From the NCBI GenBank assembly GCA_002479765.1, contig DLOZ01000003.1, forward strand, positions 13,774 through 33,732: 19,959 nucleotides of DNA. The letters are read 5' to 3'. The DNA comes from Sphingomonadales bacterium UBA7471. GTDB lineage: Bacteria > Pseudomonadota > Alphaproteobacteria > Sphingomonadales > Sphingomonadaceae. The position numbers and the translations under genes were made by a program. This document shows positions 7,784 through 15,623 of this stretch, in pieces. Under the pieces are notes generated by a model that did no database searches, had not been told where the DNA came from, and saw only the letters and a program-made list of their open reading frames with translations. Position 1 is the first letter of the stretch. Every line of letters starts with the position of its first letter.

Positions 7784-7813
7784 TTGGCGGCTACCCATAT
7801 ATGGCAATATAAT
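7784..7813 (+). promoter_or_regulatory. Putative sigma70-type promoter of ftsK
   Basis: TTGGCG (7784-7789), an 18-base spacer and a perfect TATAAT (7808-7813) form a good housekeeping promoter in the gap before ftsK. Transcription would begin near 7820, after the first possible ATG of ftsK at 7815. Either ftsK starts further in (ATG 7854 or 7872), or the 7815 start is used from an upstream promoter. A separate TTGACG at 7741-7746 has no matching -10 box. Confidence 0.4.
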
Positions 7814-7814
7814 C

Positions 7815-10139
7815 ATGGCCTCGCGCATTTCTAAATTTACGTCAAAAACGAACATGGCCAATTGGCGGAATATGATGCGCGCGTCGCTGATCCGTAGCAG
7901 CACCTTGTTTGGTGCCGCTGTGCTTGGCCTGTTTGCGGTGTTTTATGGCTTTGCGGTGCTGAGCTATTCGGCTGGCGATGCGGCATTCAATAGCGCTGCT
8001 GCAGATGTGCAGCACAATTGGATGGGCCAAAGCGGCGCTTATGTGTCCGACATCGTCCTGTTTCTCTTTGGCGTTCCGGCCATTTTCCTGTTCCCGTTGA
8101 TGCTGGTGTTTGCACGACGCTTGTGGCGGGCCGTCCCGCAGCCGCAGTGGAAACGCCAGCTGACATTATGCCTGTGCGGCATGCTGCTGATCGGGTTTGG
8201 CATGGCCTATTGGCAGCACGGCAGCGACATCGGCTTGCCCGCTGGATGGGGCGGCGCGATTAATTTGCTGTTGGCAAATGCCGCCGTCGCACTTGTTGGT
8301 CAAATCCACGGCGTATTTGGCACTATATTGCGGGTTCTTCTGATTGTGGGCAGCTTAAGTGGCGGTGTGGCTTTGGCTATTCGCGCGCTTGAGCTTGAGC
8401 GTCCGCTGTTCCGTATTCCTACGCTGGCCATGCCTAAATTTTCAGGCATCAAAAACGATCTGGGTGCCTTTGACGCAGACGATTTGGATGTTGCCCAAAT
8501 TATCGAGCCAAAGCCGCCGCGAAAGGCTGTCGAGCCCGAACTCCGTAAGCCCCCCGTGATTGAAGACCGCACGTTGGCGCCGAAAAAAGCCGCGTTCTCA
8601 ACCGGTGCGCGGCAGGGCGATTTCTTTGGCAGCTTTGTTTTACCGTCGCTTGACCTGCTGGATCCGCCGCCCACCATTTCAGTGCCAAAGCTTGATAAAA
8701 CTGCGCTGGAAGCAAATGCACGCTTGCTGGAATCGGTGCTGGATGACTTTCACGTCAAAGGACAGATTGTTGCGGTGCGTCCAGGACCGGTGGTTACGAT
8801 GTACGAGTTGGAGCCTGCAGCCGGCATCAAATCCAGCCGCGTTATCCAGCTCGCAGAAGATATTGCGCGTAACATGTCGGCTTTGTCTGCGCGTGTTTCG
8901 ACGATACCGGGCCGCACCGTCATGGGTATTGAACTGCCCAACGCCCATCGCGAGGCTGTGGTGTTTCAGGAAATGGTCGGATCCGACGCCTTTGCCGATC
9001 AAAAGGGCGCTTTGCCGATAATTTTGGGTAAGAATATCTCCGGCGATCCCGTCATCGCCGATCTCGCGCCGATGCCGCATTTGTTGGTCGCAGGAACAAC
9101 CGGCTCAGGTAAGTCGGTTGGCCTCAATTGCATGATATTGTCGCTGCTCTATCGTCTGACGCCGGACCAGTGCCGGATGATCATGATCGATCCCAAGATG
9201 CTCGAGTTGAGCAGCTATGACGATATTCCGCATCTGTTGTCGCCTGTTGTAACGGAGCCTGCCAAAGCCATTCGCGCGCTCAAATGGGCGGTTGAGCAGA
9301 TGGAAGAACGCTACCGGATGATGTCATCGCTGGGCGTGCGCAACCTTGCAAACTTCAACGAAAAAGTGCGCGGGGCAAAGGCAAAGGGCGCGCCTTTGGG
9401 CCGTAAGGTGCAAATTGGCTATGACCCGATGACGGGCCAGCCGCAATATGAGGAAGAAAGCTTGGCCTATGAGCCAATGCCGCAGATCGTCATCATCGTG
9501 GACGAGCTGGCGGACCTTATGATGACCGCGGGCAAGGAGGTCGAATTCCTTATCCAACGCCTCGCGCAAAAGGCGCGTGCCGCAGGCATTCACCTTATCA
9601 TGGCGACGCAGCGGCCATCGGTTGATGTTATCACCGGCGTCATCAAGGCGAATTTGCCCACGCGTATTTCGTTCCATGTGACCTCGAAAATTGATAGCCG
9701 CACCATATTGGGCGAACAGGGTGCCGAGCAGCTGTTGGGAAAGGGCGACATGCTGTATATGGCGGGCGGACGCGGGCTAACGCGTATCCATGGTCCGTTT
9801 GTCTCCGATGATGAGGTCCGCCGCGTGGCAGACCATTGGCGCGGCCAAGGGCAGCCCGAATATATCCAGGCGGTGACCGAAGAACCCGAAGATGGCGGTT
9901 TCGACTTTGGCGGAATGGGCGGCGACGACAACGAGGAAGACGCGCAATATCGCAAGGCGTGCCAGATCGTGTTTGAAAGCCAAAAGGCATCGACGAGCTG
10001 GATTCAGCGTCAGCTGCGGATTGGTTATAACAGCGCAGCCCGGTTGATTGATCGTATGGAAGAAGATGGCTTCATCACCGCGCCGAACCATATTGGCCGC
10101 CGCGAAGTGCTGCGTGATCGGACCGGTGAGCCGCTGTAG
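7815..10139 (+). CDS. ftsK: DNA translocase FtsK
   Basis: A 774-residue FtsK/SpoIIIE translocase that pumps chromosome ends clear of the division septum and delivers the dif sites to XerCD. Four hydrophobic spans lie within about residues 28-190 (for example FGAAVLGLFAVFYGFAVL), followed by a short linker, much shorter than in E. coli FtsK. The motor domain has Walker A GTTGSGKS (427-434) and Walker B IIVDELADLM (Asp563, Glu564). The C-terminus from about residue 710 is the winged-helix gamma domain that reads polar KOPS-type sites (IQRQLRIGYNSAARLIDRME). The start is uncertain: 7815 gives the longest frame, but a TATAAT box ends two bases before it, so ATG 7854 (MANWRN) or 7872 may be the true start. 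lolA follows after 64 bases. Confidence 0.95.
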   Translation: MASRISKFTSKTNMANWRNMMRASLIRSSTLFGAAVLGLFAVFYGFAVLSYSAGDAAFNSAAADVQHNWMGQSGAYVSDIVLFLFGVPAIFLFPLMLVFARRLWRAVPQPQWKRQLTLCLCGMLLIGFGMAYWQHGSDIGLPAGWGGAINLLLANAAVALVGQIHGVFGTILRVLLIVGSLSGGVALAIRALELERPLFRIPTLAMPKFSGIKNDLGAFDADDLDVAQIIEPKPPRKAVEPELRKPPVIEDRTLAPKKAAFSTGARQGDFFGSFVLPSLDLLDPPPTISVPKLDKTALEANARLLESVLDDFHVKGQIVAVRPGPVVTMYELEPAAGIKSSRVIQLAEDIARNMSALSARVSTIPGRTVMGIELPNAHREAVVFQEMVGSDAFADQKGALPIILGKNISGDPVIADLAPMPHLLVAGTTGSGKSVGLNCMILSLLYRLTPDQCRMIMIDPKMLELSSYDDIPHLLSPVVTEPAKAIRALKWAVEQMEERYRMMSSLGVRNLANFNEKVRGAKAKGAPLGRKVQIGYDPMTGQPQYEEESLAYEPMPQIVIIVDELADLMMTAGKEVEFLIQRLAQKARAAGIHLIMATQRPSVDVITGVIKANLPTRISFHVTSKIDSRTILGEQGAEQLLGKGDMLYMAGGRGLTRIHGPFVSDDEVRRVADHWRGQGQPEYIQAVTEEPEDGGFDFGGMGGDDNEEDAQYRKACQIVFESQKASTSWIQRQLRIGYNSAARLIDRMEEDGFITAPNHIGRREVLRDRTGEPL

Positions 10140-10203
10140 ACGTTAAGACGGGGTTCAAGGGGGTTGCCCTAGCAGCAATTGAGCCCCTCCCAAGGAAACC
10201 AGA

Positions 10204-10827
10204 ATGACCTTTCGAAATTACGTCGTAATGCTCACGCCCGTTGCCTTAATTGCAGCCGCGCCCTCAACTGCGCAATCGCAGGCGGATCGCATGGCGCGCG
10301 TAACCCAGCATATGCAGATGGTGGGCACAATGACGGCCAACTTCACCCAGACGGATCGCAACGGCGGGGCGGTAACGGGCAAGCTTTTGCTCAAGCGCCC
10401 CGGCCATGTGCGTTTTGAATATCAAAAAGATGTGCCGTTGTTGATCGTTGCCGATGGGCGCGCGCTGACCATGATCGATTATGAAGTGAAACAAGTGCAG
10501 CGCTGGCCAATCCGTAATAGCCCGCTCGCCGCGTTGCTTGACCCGGGAAAGGATTTGGCGCGCTTTGGCAAGCTGGTTCCCACATCGACCGATGATGTCA
10601 TCAGTGTCGAAGTTCGCGACCCGAAGCGCCCTGAATATGGCACCATCACAATGATATTCGTCAACAAGCCCGGCGCGCCGGGTGGATTGACGCTGAACGG
10701 ATGGGTTGCACTTGATTCCAAAAACAATCGTACAAGCATCCGGCTCAGCAACGTTACCTATAATGGCGCCATCGCCGACAGCGCATTTTCATGGAAAGAC
10801 CCACGGCCCGTCCGACGGAAATCTTAA
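10204..10827 (+). CDS. lolA: Outer-membrane lipoprotein carrier protein LolA
   Basis: A 207-residue periplasmic chaperone that takes lipoproteins from the LolCDE complex to the outer membrane. The N-terminal signal peptide (MTFRNYVVMLTPVALIAAAP, then STAQS) has a likely cut near residue 25. The mature part shows the family pattern: MTANFTQTDR at the first strand, GKLLLKRPGHVRFEY, then the strand-rich half-barrel with IVADGRALTMIDYE and PLAALLDPG. The ATG at 10204 has AAGGA seven bases upstream. The ftsK-lolA pairing is common in proteobacteria and here the 64-base gap shows no clear terminator, so they may be co-transcribed. The stop at 10825-10827 is followed within two bases by the first hairpin of a structured region. 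Confidence 0.9.
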   Translation: MTFRNYVVMLTPVALIAAAPSTAQSQADRMARVTQHMQMVGTMTANFTQTDRNGGAVTGKLLLKRPGHVRFEYQKDVPLLIVADGRALTMIDYEVKQVQRWPIRNSPLAALLDPGKDLARFGKLVPTSTDDVISVEVRDPKRPEYGTITMIFVNKPGAPGGLTLNGWVALDSKNNRTSIRLSNVTYNGAIADSAFSWKDPRPVRRKS

Positions 10828-10828
10828 A

Positions 10829-11052
10829 ATCGGTCGACGAACCGATGCTGATGACGGACAAGCTGCCGAGCTGAACGGTTTCGTTCATCTGAACGACAGG
10901 AAAGTCATCCTATACATCAATCGTCAGCGATTGAGAGTTCGTGTGGTTTTCCCCCTGTTGCCCACGACGTTAAATCGTCGCTGAAACCCGCGTGACGAAC
11001 GCAAGCTTAGCCCTCATCCCAAATGCCCCCGGGATGAGGGCTTTGCTTTTTT
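10829..11052 (+). ncRNA. Candidate structured 3'UTR or small RNA between lolA and xth
   Basis: The 286-base gap after lolA has no credible gene but holds a chain of inverted repeats, found by eye. They are: ATCGGT/ACCGAT (10829-10846); GAACG/CGTTC/GAACG (10873-10895), which can pair two ways; TCAATCG-TCAG-CGATTGA (10917-10934), seven perfect pairs on a four-base loop; and a compound stem of GTTCGT/ACGAAC (10937-10942 with 10995-11000), GGTTTT/GAAACC (10945-10950 with 10983-10988) and CGACG/CGTCG (10965-10980), leaving a C-rich stretch at 10951-10964 unpaired. The region ends in the strong terminator at 11009-11052. A weak -10-like TATACA at 10911-10916 lies before the 10917 hairpin. The last 136 bases look like a compact three-hairpin RNA, either processed from the lolA transcript or made from its own promoter. 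I do not recognise the family. Confidence 0.4.
11009..11052 (+). terminator. Rho-independent terminator after lolA
   Basis: A perfect 12-base-pair stem, AGCCCTCATCCC (11009-11020) with GGGATGAGGGCT (11031-11042), closes a ten-base loop and is followed by TTGC and six T (11047-11052). AAGC (11003-11006) can extend the stem with GCTT (11045-11048) across a TT/TT mismatch. It ends transcription from ftsK-lolA or from the RNA candidate before it, and isolates xth. Confidence 0.9.
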
Positions 11053-11113
11053 GGCATGGATTTCACTTCACCGACTTGCCCCTGCCGCTTCTGGCATATA
11101 GGGCCATATTCTT

Positions 11114-11920
11114 ATGTCCCAGACCATCCGTATCGCCTCGTGGAATATCAATTCGGTTCGCGCCCGCATCGACATTGTCGAACGCTATCTGAAAGAAGAA
11201 GCGCCCGACGTCCTGTGCCTGCAGGAAACCAAAGTCATCGACAGCCTTTTTCCGGAGGGATTGTTTCGGCAACTTGGTTATCGCCATATGGTTTTGAATG
11301 GCCAGCCGATGCATCACGGTGTCGCGATTGTCAGCAAGCTGCCTTTAATCAACCGCCGCGTTGAAGATTGGCAGGCGAATGGCGAAGCGCGGCATGTGGG
11401 TGCGGAGCTGAATGTCGACGCCGCGAAGGGCGTGCGAATCGACAATGTCTATATTCCGGCTGGCGGCGAAGTTCCCGACAGCGAAGTGAACTCCAAATTC
11501 GGACAAAAGCTTGGGTTCCTCTCGCGCATGACCGAGTGGTCGCGTGCGGTCACCAGCCCGACCATATTGACGGGTGATTTTAATGTTGCCCCGCTTGAGC
11601 ATGATGTTTGGAGCCATAAACAACTCGTCAATGTTGTCAGCCACACCAAGATTGAATGTGAACATCTTGCCGCGATTAAGGAAGCCGCGGACTGGGTTGA
11701 TCTCGCGCGGCACTTTGTCGAACCGTCGAAGAAGCTTTACACATGGTGGAGCTACCGCGCACAGGATTGGGAGACATCGGACCGTGGCCGCCGGCTTGAC
11801 CATATGTGGGTGACGCCTGACTTGAAGGAAAAGGCCAAGTCGCATGTGGTGCATAAGCATGTGCGCGGATGGGGCAAGCCATCTGACCATGCGCCCATCG
11901 TCACGGAATTTGCCTTTTGA
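11114..11920 (+). CDS. xth: Exodeoxyribonuclease III
   Basis: A 268-residue exonuclease III (AP endonuclease) of the endonuclease/exonuclease/phosphatase fold, acting in base-excision repair at abasic sites and blocked 3' ends. The expected motifs appear in order: IASWNINSVRAR near the N-terminus, PDVLCLQETK carrying the metal-binding Glu, HGVAIVSK, ILTGDFNVAP with the catalytic Asp/Asn, RRLDHMWVT, and the closing SDHAPIVTEF with the catalytic Asp-His. Length equals E. coli XthA. The ATG at 11114 has only a weak AGGG upstream. It follows a strong terminator, so its promoter should lie in 11053-11113, where I see no convincing boxes. It overlaps ribA by four bases. Confidence 0.95.
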   Translation: MSQTIRIASWNINSVRARIDIVERYLKEEAPDVLCLQETKVIDSLFPEGLFRQLGYRHMVLNGQPMHHGVAIVSKLPLINRRVEDWQANGEARHVGAELNVDAAKGVRIDNVYIPAGGEVPDSEVNSKFGQKLGFLSRMTEWSRAVTSPTILTGDFNVAPLEHDVWSHKQLVNVVSHTKIECEHLAAIKEAADWVDLARHFVEPSKKLYTWWSYRAQDWETSDRGRRLDHMWVTPDLKEKAKSHVVHKHVRGWGKPSDHAPIVTEFAF

Positions 11921-12981
11921 ACGGTACGCCCGCAATTGAGGGCGATGCCCGCCGTGCGGCGCTGGCCATTGACGCGCTGCGTCGTGGCTGGGCCATCAAT
12001 GTCGAACATCTGGGCCAAGCCCTTTGTCTTTTGCCGATAGAAACCGCACGTGACGTTGCGGGTGCGCACGCGATCCTGCTGTCTGCCAGCCGCGCGGCCA
12101 CATTGAAACTCATGAACCAGCGCGCCGCCGCCGATACCGCTTTGCCGGTTATGATAAAGGCGCCAGCTGACCTTGATTTCAACCTGGCATCGGCGGTGGC
12201 CGATCCAACGCTCGATTTGCGTTACCCGATGAAGGGGCCGTTTGAAGCATTGGCCCTCGTCGATGGACCATCTGCTGCTGCGGCTATTGAGCTTGCGCGG
12301 CTTGCCGGACTGCTTCCCGCCTTTTTGGTGTTGCTGGATTCGGGAAGTGCGTCAGCGACCGTATCCCCGCAGGATGTCGCTGCGTTTGACGATAGCGGCG
12401 CGCTGCACATTGCGGCGCGTGCACGGCTGCCGGTTGCTGCAAATGTCGATGCTGAAATCGTCGCATTTCGAACGGATGTGGACGCGTCAGACCATGTCGC
12501 GTTGCTCATCGGCAAACGCGATGGCACGCCGCCTGTTGTCCGGTTGCATAGCGAGTGCCTGACGGGTGATGTCCTTGGCAGTCTGAAGTGCGATTGCGGC
12601 CCTCAATTGCACGAAGCGTTACAGCAAATCTCCGACGCCAATTGGGGCATACTTTTATATTTGCGTCAGGAAGGCCGGGGTATTGGCCTGATCAACAAAT
12701 TGCGTGCCTATGCGCTGCAGGATCAGGGATTTGATACCGTCGATGCAAATACCCGATTGGGCTTTGCCATTGACGCCCGCGATTTTTCGGTCGCGGCCCG
12801 TATGCTGGAACTGCTTTGCATATCCAACGTTCGGTTGCTGACGAACAATCCTGAAAAGGTTGAAGGCCTTAAGTCTGCAGGCATATCTGTCGAAGAGCGA
12901 CTGCCGCTAAAAATCGCGGCCAACCCGCATAATGCGCATTATCTCGAAACGAAAAAGAGCCGCACGGGTCACGCGCTTTAG
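11917..12981 (+). CDS. ribA: GTP cyclohydrolase II with degenerate DHBP-synthase-like N-terminal domain
   Basis: A 354-residue GTP cyclohydrolase II, the first step of riboflavin synthesis. Residues about 161-354 align without gaps to remembered E. coli RibA at an offset of 160. Zinc ligands Cys214, Cys225, Cys227 (HSECLTGDVLGSLKCDCG) are kept, as are QEGRGIGL (251-258) and the catalytic Asp286 and Arg288 (LGFAIDARDF). Residues 1-160 resemble a shortened RibB: AIDALRRG at the start and AIELARLAGLLPA (123-135), but the acidic RENEGD active-site loop is missing and the GHTEA box reads GPSAA. That half is therefore probably inactive as DHBP synthase. The start is TTG, overlapping the xth stop as TTGA, so translation is likely coupled. 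A separate ribB is expected elsewhere. Confidence 0.93.
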   Translation: MNGTPAIEGDARRAALAIDALRRGWAINVEHLGQALCLLPIETARDVAGAHAILLSASRAATLKLMNQRAAADTALPVMIKAPADLDFNLASAVADPTLDLRYPMKGPFEALALVDGPSAAAAIELARLAGLLPAFLVLLDSGSASATVSPQDVAAFDDSGALHIAARARLPVAANVDAEIVAFRTDVDASDHVALLIGKRDGTPPVVRLHSECLTGDVLGSLKCDCGPQLHEALQQISDANWGILLYLRQEGRGIGLINKLRAYALQDQGFDTVDANTRLGFAIDARDFSVAARMLELLCISNVRLLTNNPEKVEGLKSAGISVEERLPLKIAANPHNAHYLETKKSRTGHAL

Positions 12982-13010
12982 CTGCTTGCCGCAAATTGCA
13001 GGCAGTTTTC
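12982..13010 (+). terminator. Rho-independent terminator of xth-ribA
   Basis: Directly after the ribA stop, CTGCTTGC (12982-12989) pairs with GCAGGCAG (12998-13005), eight base pairs with one T-G wobble, around an eight-base loop, followed by TTTTC. The T run is short, so efficiency may be moderate. The other strand, where the penicillin-binding protein gene ends at 13047, lacks a T run at this hairpin. Confidence 0.7.
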
Positions 13011-13046
13011 GATGCCCGGACGCTCGACGACCTTGCTATTTGAACC

Positions 13047-15083
13047 TTATTGCGGTTCGCGAACGCCCTCTTCGTCGCGTGACGATCTGGGTTCGCGGCG
13101 CCCGATAGCGCGCTCGATAAATGTGTCATCCAAAGGTTCGGGCTCGGTCGCTGGCATTGCACCGGGATCGCCAAGCTCGGGGTCGCCCTCAATCGGCATG
13201 CCATTTTCGTCGAGCAGCAATCCCTCTTCCCCTTCGCCAAGCAAAAAATCTTCGCCTTCTAACTGTTCGGGGAAGGTTACTTCGGTCGCAAAATTTTCCA
13301 CCGGTCGGCCCGATACTGCAACCCGCATATAGGCTGCCCATGCTTGCGCTGGCGCACGGCCGCCTTCTAATCCGCCGATCGCACGCGCATCATCGCGGCC
13401 CATCCAGACGCCGGTTGTCAAACCACTCGAAAAGCCAAGGAACCAGCCGTCCTTGTTGCTGCTCGTGGTACCTGTTTTTCCTGCGACGGGACGGCCGATA
13501 TTTGCTGCGCGCCCTGTGCCCGTTGCAACCGCGGTCTGCATGAGGTCCGTCATGGCAGCAGCGACCCAGTCTTCGACCAATTGCACGGATCTGGCGGGCT
13601 TTGCCGTATATAAAATCTCGCCATCAATGGTGGTGACTTTGGAGATGCCATAAGGCGTAATGCTGCGGCCATTGGAACCGACGGATGCAAATGCCTGCGT
13701 CATGTCGATAACGCGGGTTTCCGATGTCCCAAGCACCATCGACGGCTGCGTGTTGATGGGGGTCGTTATGCCAAAACGGCGCGCCATGTTGGCAATGCTG
13801 CTGGTGCCAACCTCTTGCCCCAATTGTGCCGCGACAGTGTTTTTCGAATATGCAAATGCCGTCCGCAGTGAAATTTCACCTGCGTACTGGTCGTTGCTGT
13901 TTTTGGGTTGCCAGCCTTCGATTTCAACGGGCTTATCTTCCACCATGTCTTCGGGACGGAACCCGGCCTCCAACGCGGCCAAGTAGACGAACAATTTCCA
14001 AGCTGAGCCTGGTTGCCGGACTGCGGTGACCGCACGGTTATAATTGCTGGTGACATAATCGGTGCCGCCAACCATCGCTTTAACTGCGCCATCGCGGTCA
14101 ATCGACACCAGCGCACCTTGCGCGCCGCGCGGTGCGTTGGCCGCTATCGCGGCCGTTGCCGCGCGCTGCATTTTCAGGTCAAGCGTGGTCCACACATCAA
14201 TGGGTTTTTCGGTTTCGTCAATCAGGCCATCCAATAGTGGCAAAACCCAATCGGTGAAATAGCGCACGCTGTCTTGCGGTTGCTGTTTCGCCATTTTCAC
14301 GTCTGCCGGCTTTACTTGTGCGGCTTCGGCAGCGGAAATCATTCCGGCATCTTGCATGACTCCGACCACCACCGTGGCGCGGTCAATCGCAGCCTGTGCA
14401 TCTGCTGTTGGTGAATAATGCGATGGCGCCTTTACAAGGCCCGCAATGATTGCGGCTTCGGCGAGGCTCAGATCTTCCGCGCCATGATCGAAGAATTTCC
14501 GGCTCGCCGCATCAACACCATAAGCACCGCCGCCGAAATAGACCTTGTTCAGATATAATTCGAGTATTTGGTCCTTCGAAAATTTCGTTTCCATCGCCAG
14601 CGCAAGGATGACCTCGCGGATTTTGCGCCCGAATTCCTTGTTGCTGTTCAGGTAAATGTTGCGGGCCAGCTGCTGCGTGATTGTTGAGCCACCTTGGGTC
14701 CAGCGTCCGTCAATTGCACGCACGTAAAGCGACCGCGTGATTCCAATAGGGTCTACACCCGGATGGATATAAAAGCGCCGGTCTTCAACCGCGACCATCG
14801 CGTCCTTCATTTCAGACGGCAGCTGATCAATGTCCAGCCATCGGCCGAAACTTGGCCCAAGTGATTGGATAACGGTGCCATCGGCAGCACGGACGCGGAT
14901 CATCTGGCCATTGGGCGATGCCTTTAAATCTTCAAAACTGTCGATTTCGCCGCGGGCGATGGCGACAAAAATACCCAACACCATGACGCCAAGCAGCGCC
15001 GCGATAGCCCCGGCTTTGATGATACGTAAAATCCACGTTTCCATTGGGCGACGTTCTTTCGAAATCTTGCGCGCGCGTGCCAT
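13047..15083 (-). CDS. Bifunctional class A penicillin-binding protein (PBP1A family)
   Basis: A 678-residue inner-membrane peptidoglycan synthase with both glycosyltransferase and transpeptidase activities. A basic tail is followed by one membrane span (about 22-42). The GT51 domain has EDRRFYIHPGVD (catalytic Glu100), GGSTITQQLARN (131-142) and RKIREVILALAME (153-165). The transpeptidase domain has Ser360-Ala-Trp-Lys363, Ser413-Lys-Asn415 and Lys536-Thr-Gly. It is shorter than E. coli PBP1A, and I see no room for the OB-type insertion found there. The last 75 residues are low-complexity and strongly acidic. Neither start has a clear ribosome site: ATG 15083 keeps the basic N-terminal tail, while ATG 15044 (METWIL) is the alternative. 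It lies 45 bases after msrB on the same strand. Confidence 0.93.
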   Translation of the reverse strand: MARARKISKERRPMETWILRIIKAGAIAALLGVMVLGIFVAIARGEIDSFEDLKASPNGQMIRVRAADGTVIQSLGPSFGRWLDIDQLPSEMKDAMVAVEDRRFYIHPGVDPIGITRSLYVRAIDGRWTQGGSTITQQLARNIYLNSNKEFGRKIREVILALAMETKFSKDQILELYLNKVYFGGGAYGVDAASRKFFDHGAEDLSLAEAAIIAGLVKAPSHYSPTADAQAAIDRATVVVGVMQDAGMISAAEAAQVKPADVKMAKQQPQDSVRYFTDWVLPLLDGLIDETEKPIDVWTTLDLKMQRAATAAIAANAPRGAQGALVSIDRDGAVKAMVGGTDYVTSNYNRAVTAVRQPGSAWKLFVYLAALEAGFRPEDMVEDKPVEIEGWQPKNSNDQYAGEISLRTAFAYSKNTVAAQLGQEVGTSSIANMARRFGITTPINTQPSMVLGTSETRVIDMTQAFASVGSNGRSITPYGISKVTTIDGEILYTAKPARSVQLVEDWVAAAMTDLMQTAVATGTGRAANIGRPVAGKTGTTSSNKDGWFLGFSSGLTTGVWMGRDDARAIGGLEGGRAPAQAWAAYMRVAVSGRPVENFATEVTFPEQLEGEDFLLGEGEEGLLLDENGMPIEGDPELGDPGAMPATEPEPLDDTFIERAIGRREPRSSRDEEGVREPQ

Positions 15084-15128
15084 TGTGCAGGGTGTTAATC
15101 GGTCGCGGACTCGCCGACAAGCGTGTTC

Positions 15129-15521
15129 TTATTCGGGGTCGAATGTCAGCGCTGCGCTGTTGATGCAGTAGCGCAGCCCTGTTGGCCCCGGACCGTCGGG
15201 AAATACATGGCCCAAATGCCCTTCACAGGCCGCACAACGCACCTCGGTACGGACCATGCCGTGCGAAACATCTATATGCTCATCAATGGCTTCATCGTCG
15301 GCAGGCGCGGTAAAGCTTGGCCAACCCGAACCGCTGTCAAATTTTGTGTCAGATGCAAAGAGAGTCGTGCCGCATCCGGCGCAGCGGAATTCGCCTACGC
15401 GCTTTTCATCGGTCAATTTGCCCGCAAAGGCGCGTTCTGTTCCAGCCTCACGCAGAACATGATATTGAATGGGGTCCAATTCTGCGCGCCATTGGGCGTC
15501 GGACTTGATAATTTTTTCCAT
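15129..15521 (-). CDS. msrB: Peptide-methionine (R)-S-oxide reductase
   Basis: A 130-residue MsrB that repairs the R form of methionine sulfoxide in proteins, with thioredoxin as usual electron donor. Structural zinc is held by two CxxC pairs, Cys47/Cys50 (CAGCG) and Cys96/Cys99 (CAACEGH). The active site is RYCINSAAL with catalytic Cys119, and GSGWPSF (64-70) and HLGHVFPDGP are family hallmarks. The open frame goes 17 codons further up, but ATG 15521 has GAAAGG seven bases before it and gives the standard N-terminus, so I use it. There is no signal peptide, so it should be cytoplasmic. It precedes the penicillin-binding protein by 45 bases and is divergent from the DUF4402 gene. Confidence 0.94.
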   Translation of the reverse strand: MEKIIKSDAQWRAELDPIQYHVLREAGTERAFAGKLTDEKRVGEFRCAGCGTTLFASDTKFDSGSGWPSFTAPADDEAIDEHIDVSHGMVRTEVRCAACEGHLGHVFPDGPGPTGLRYCINSAALTFDPE

Positions 15522-15623
15522 GAAACGGCCTTTCGTTGCTGCGGATGTGGGCCTGTTTGCCATCGGGTTCAAGAGGCCAGTTTAACAGATATTTTACCAT
15601 GTTTGACATATGCCGTGCAGGCT

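Noticed and set aside
10706..10984. 92-codon frame covering the end of lolA and the gap after it
   Set aside because: It overlaps lolA in another frame, has no ribosome site and no family resemblance; the gap is better explained as structured RNA.
15123..15623. Upstream extension of the DUF4402 reading frame across msrB (total 344 residues)
   Set aside because: It is antisense to a well-supported msrB, and the real protein begins with a signal peptide at 15624.
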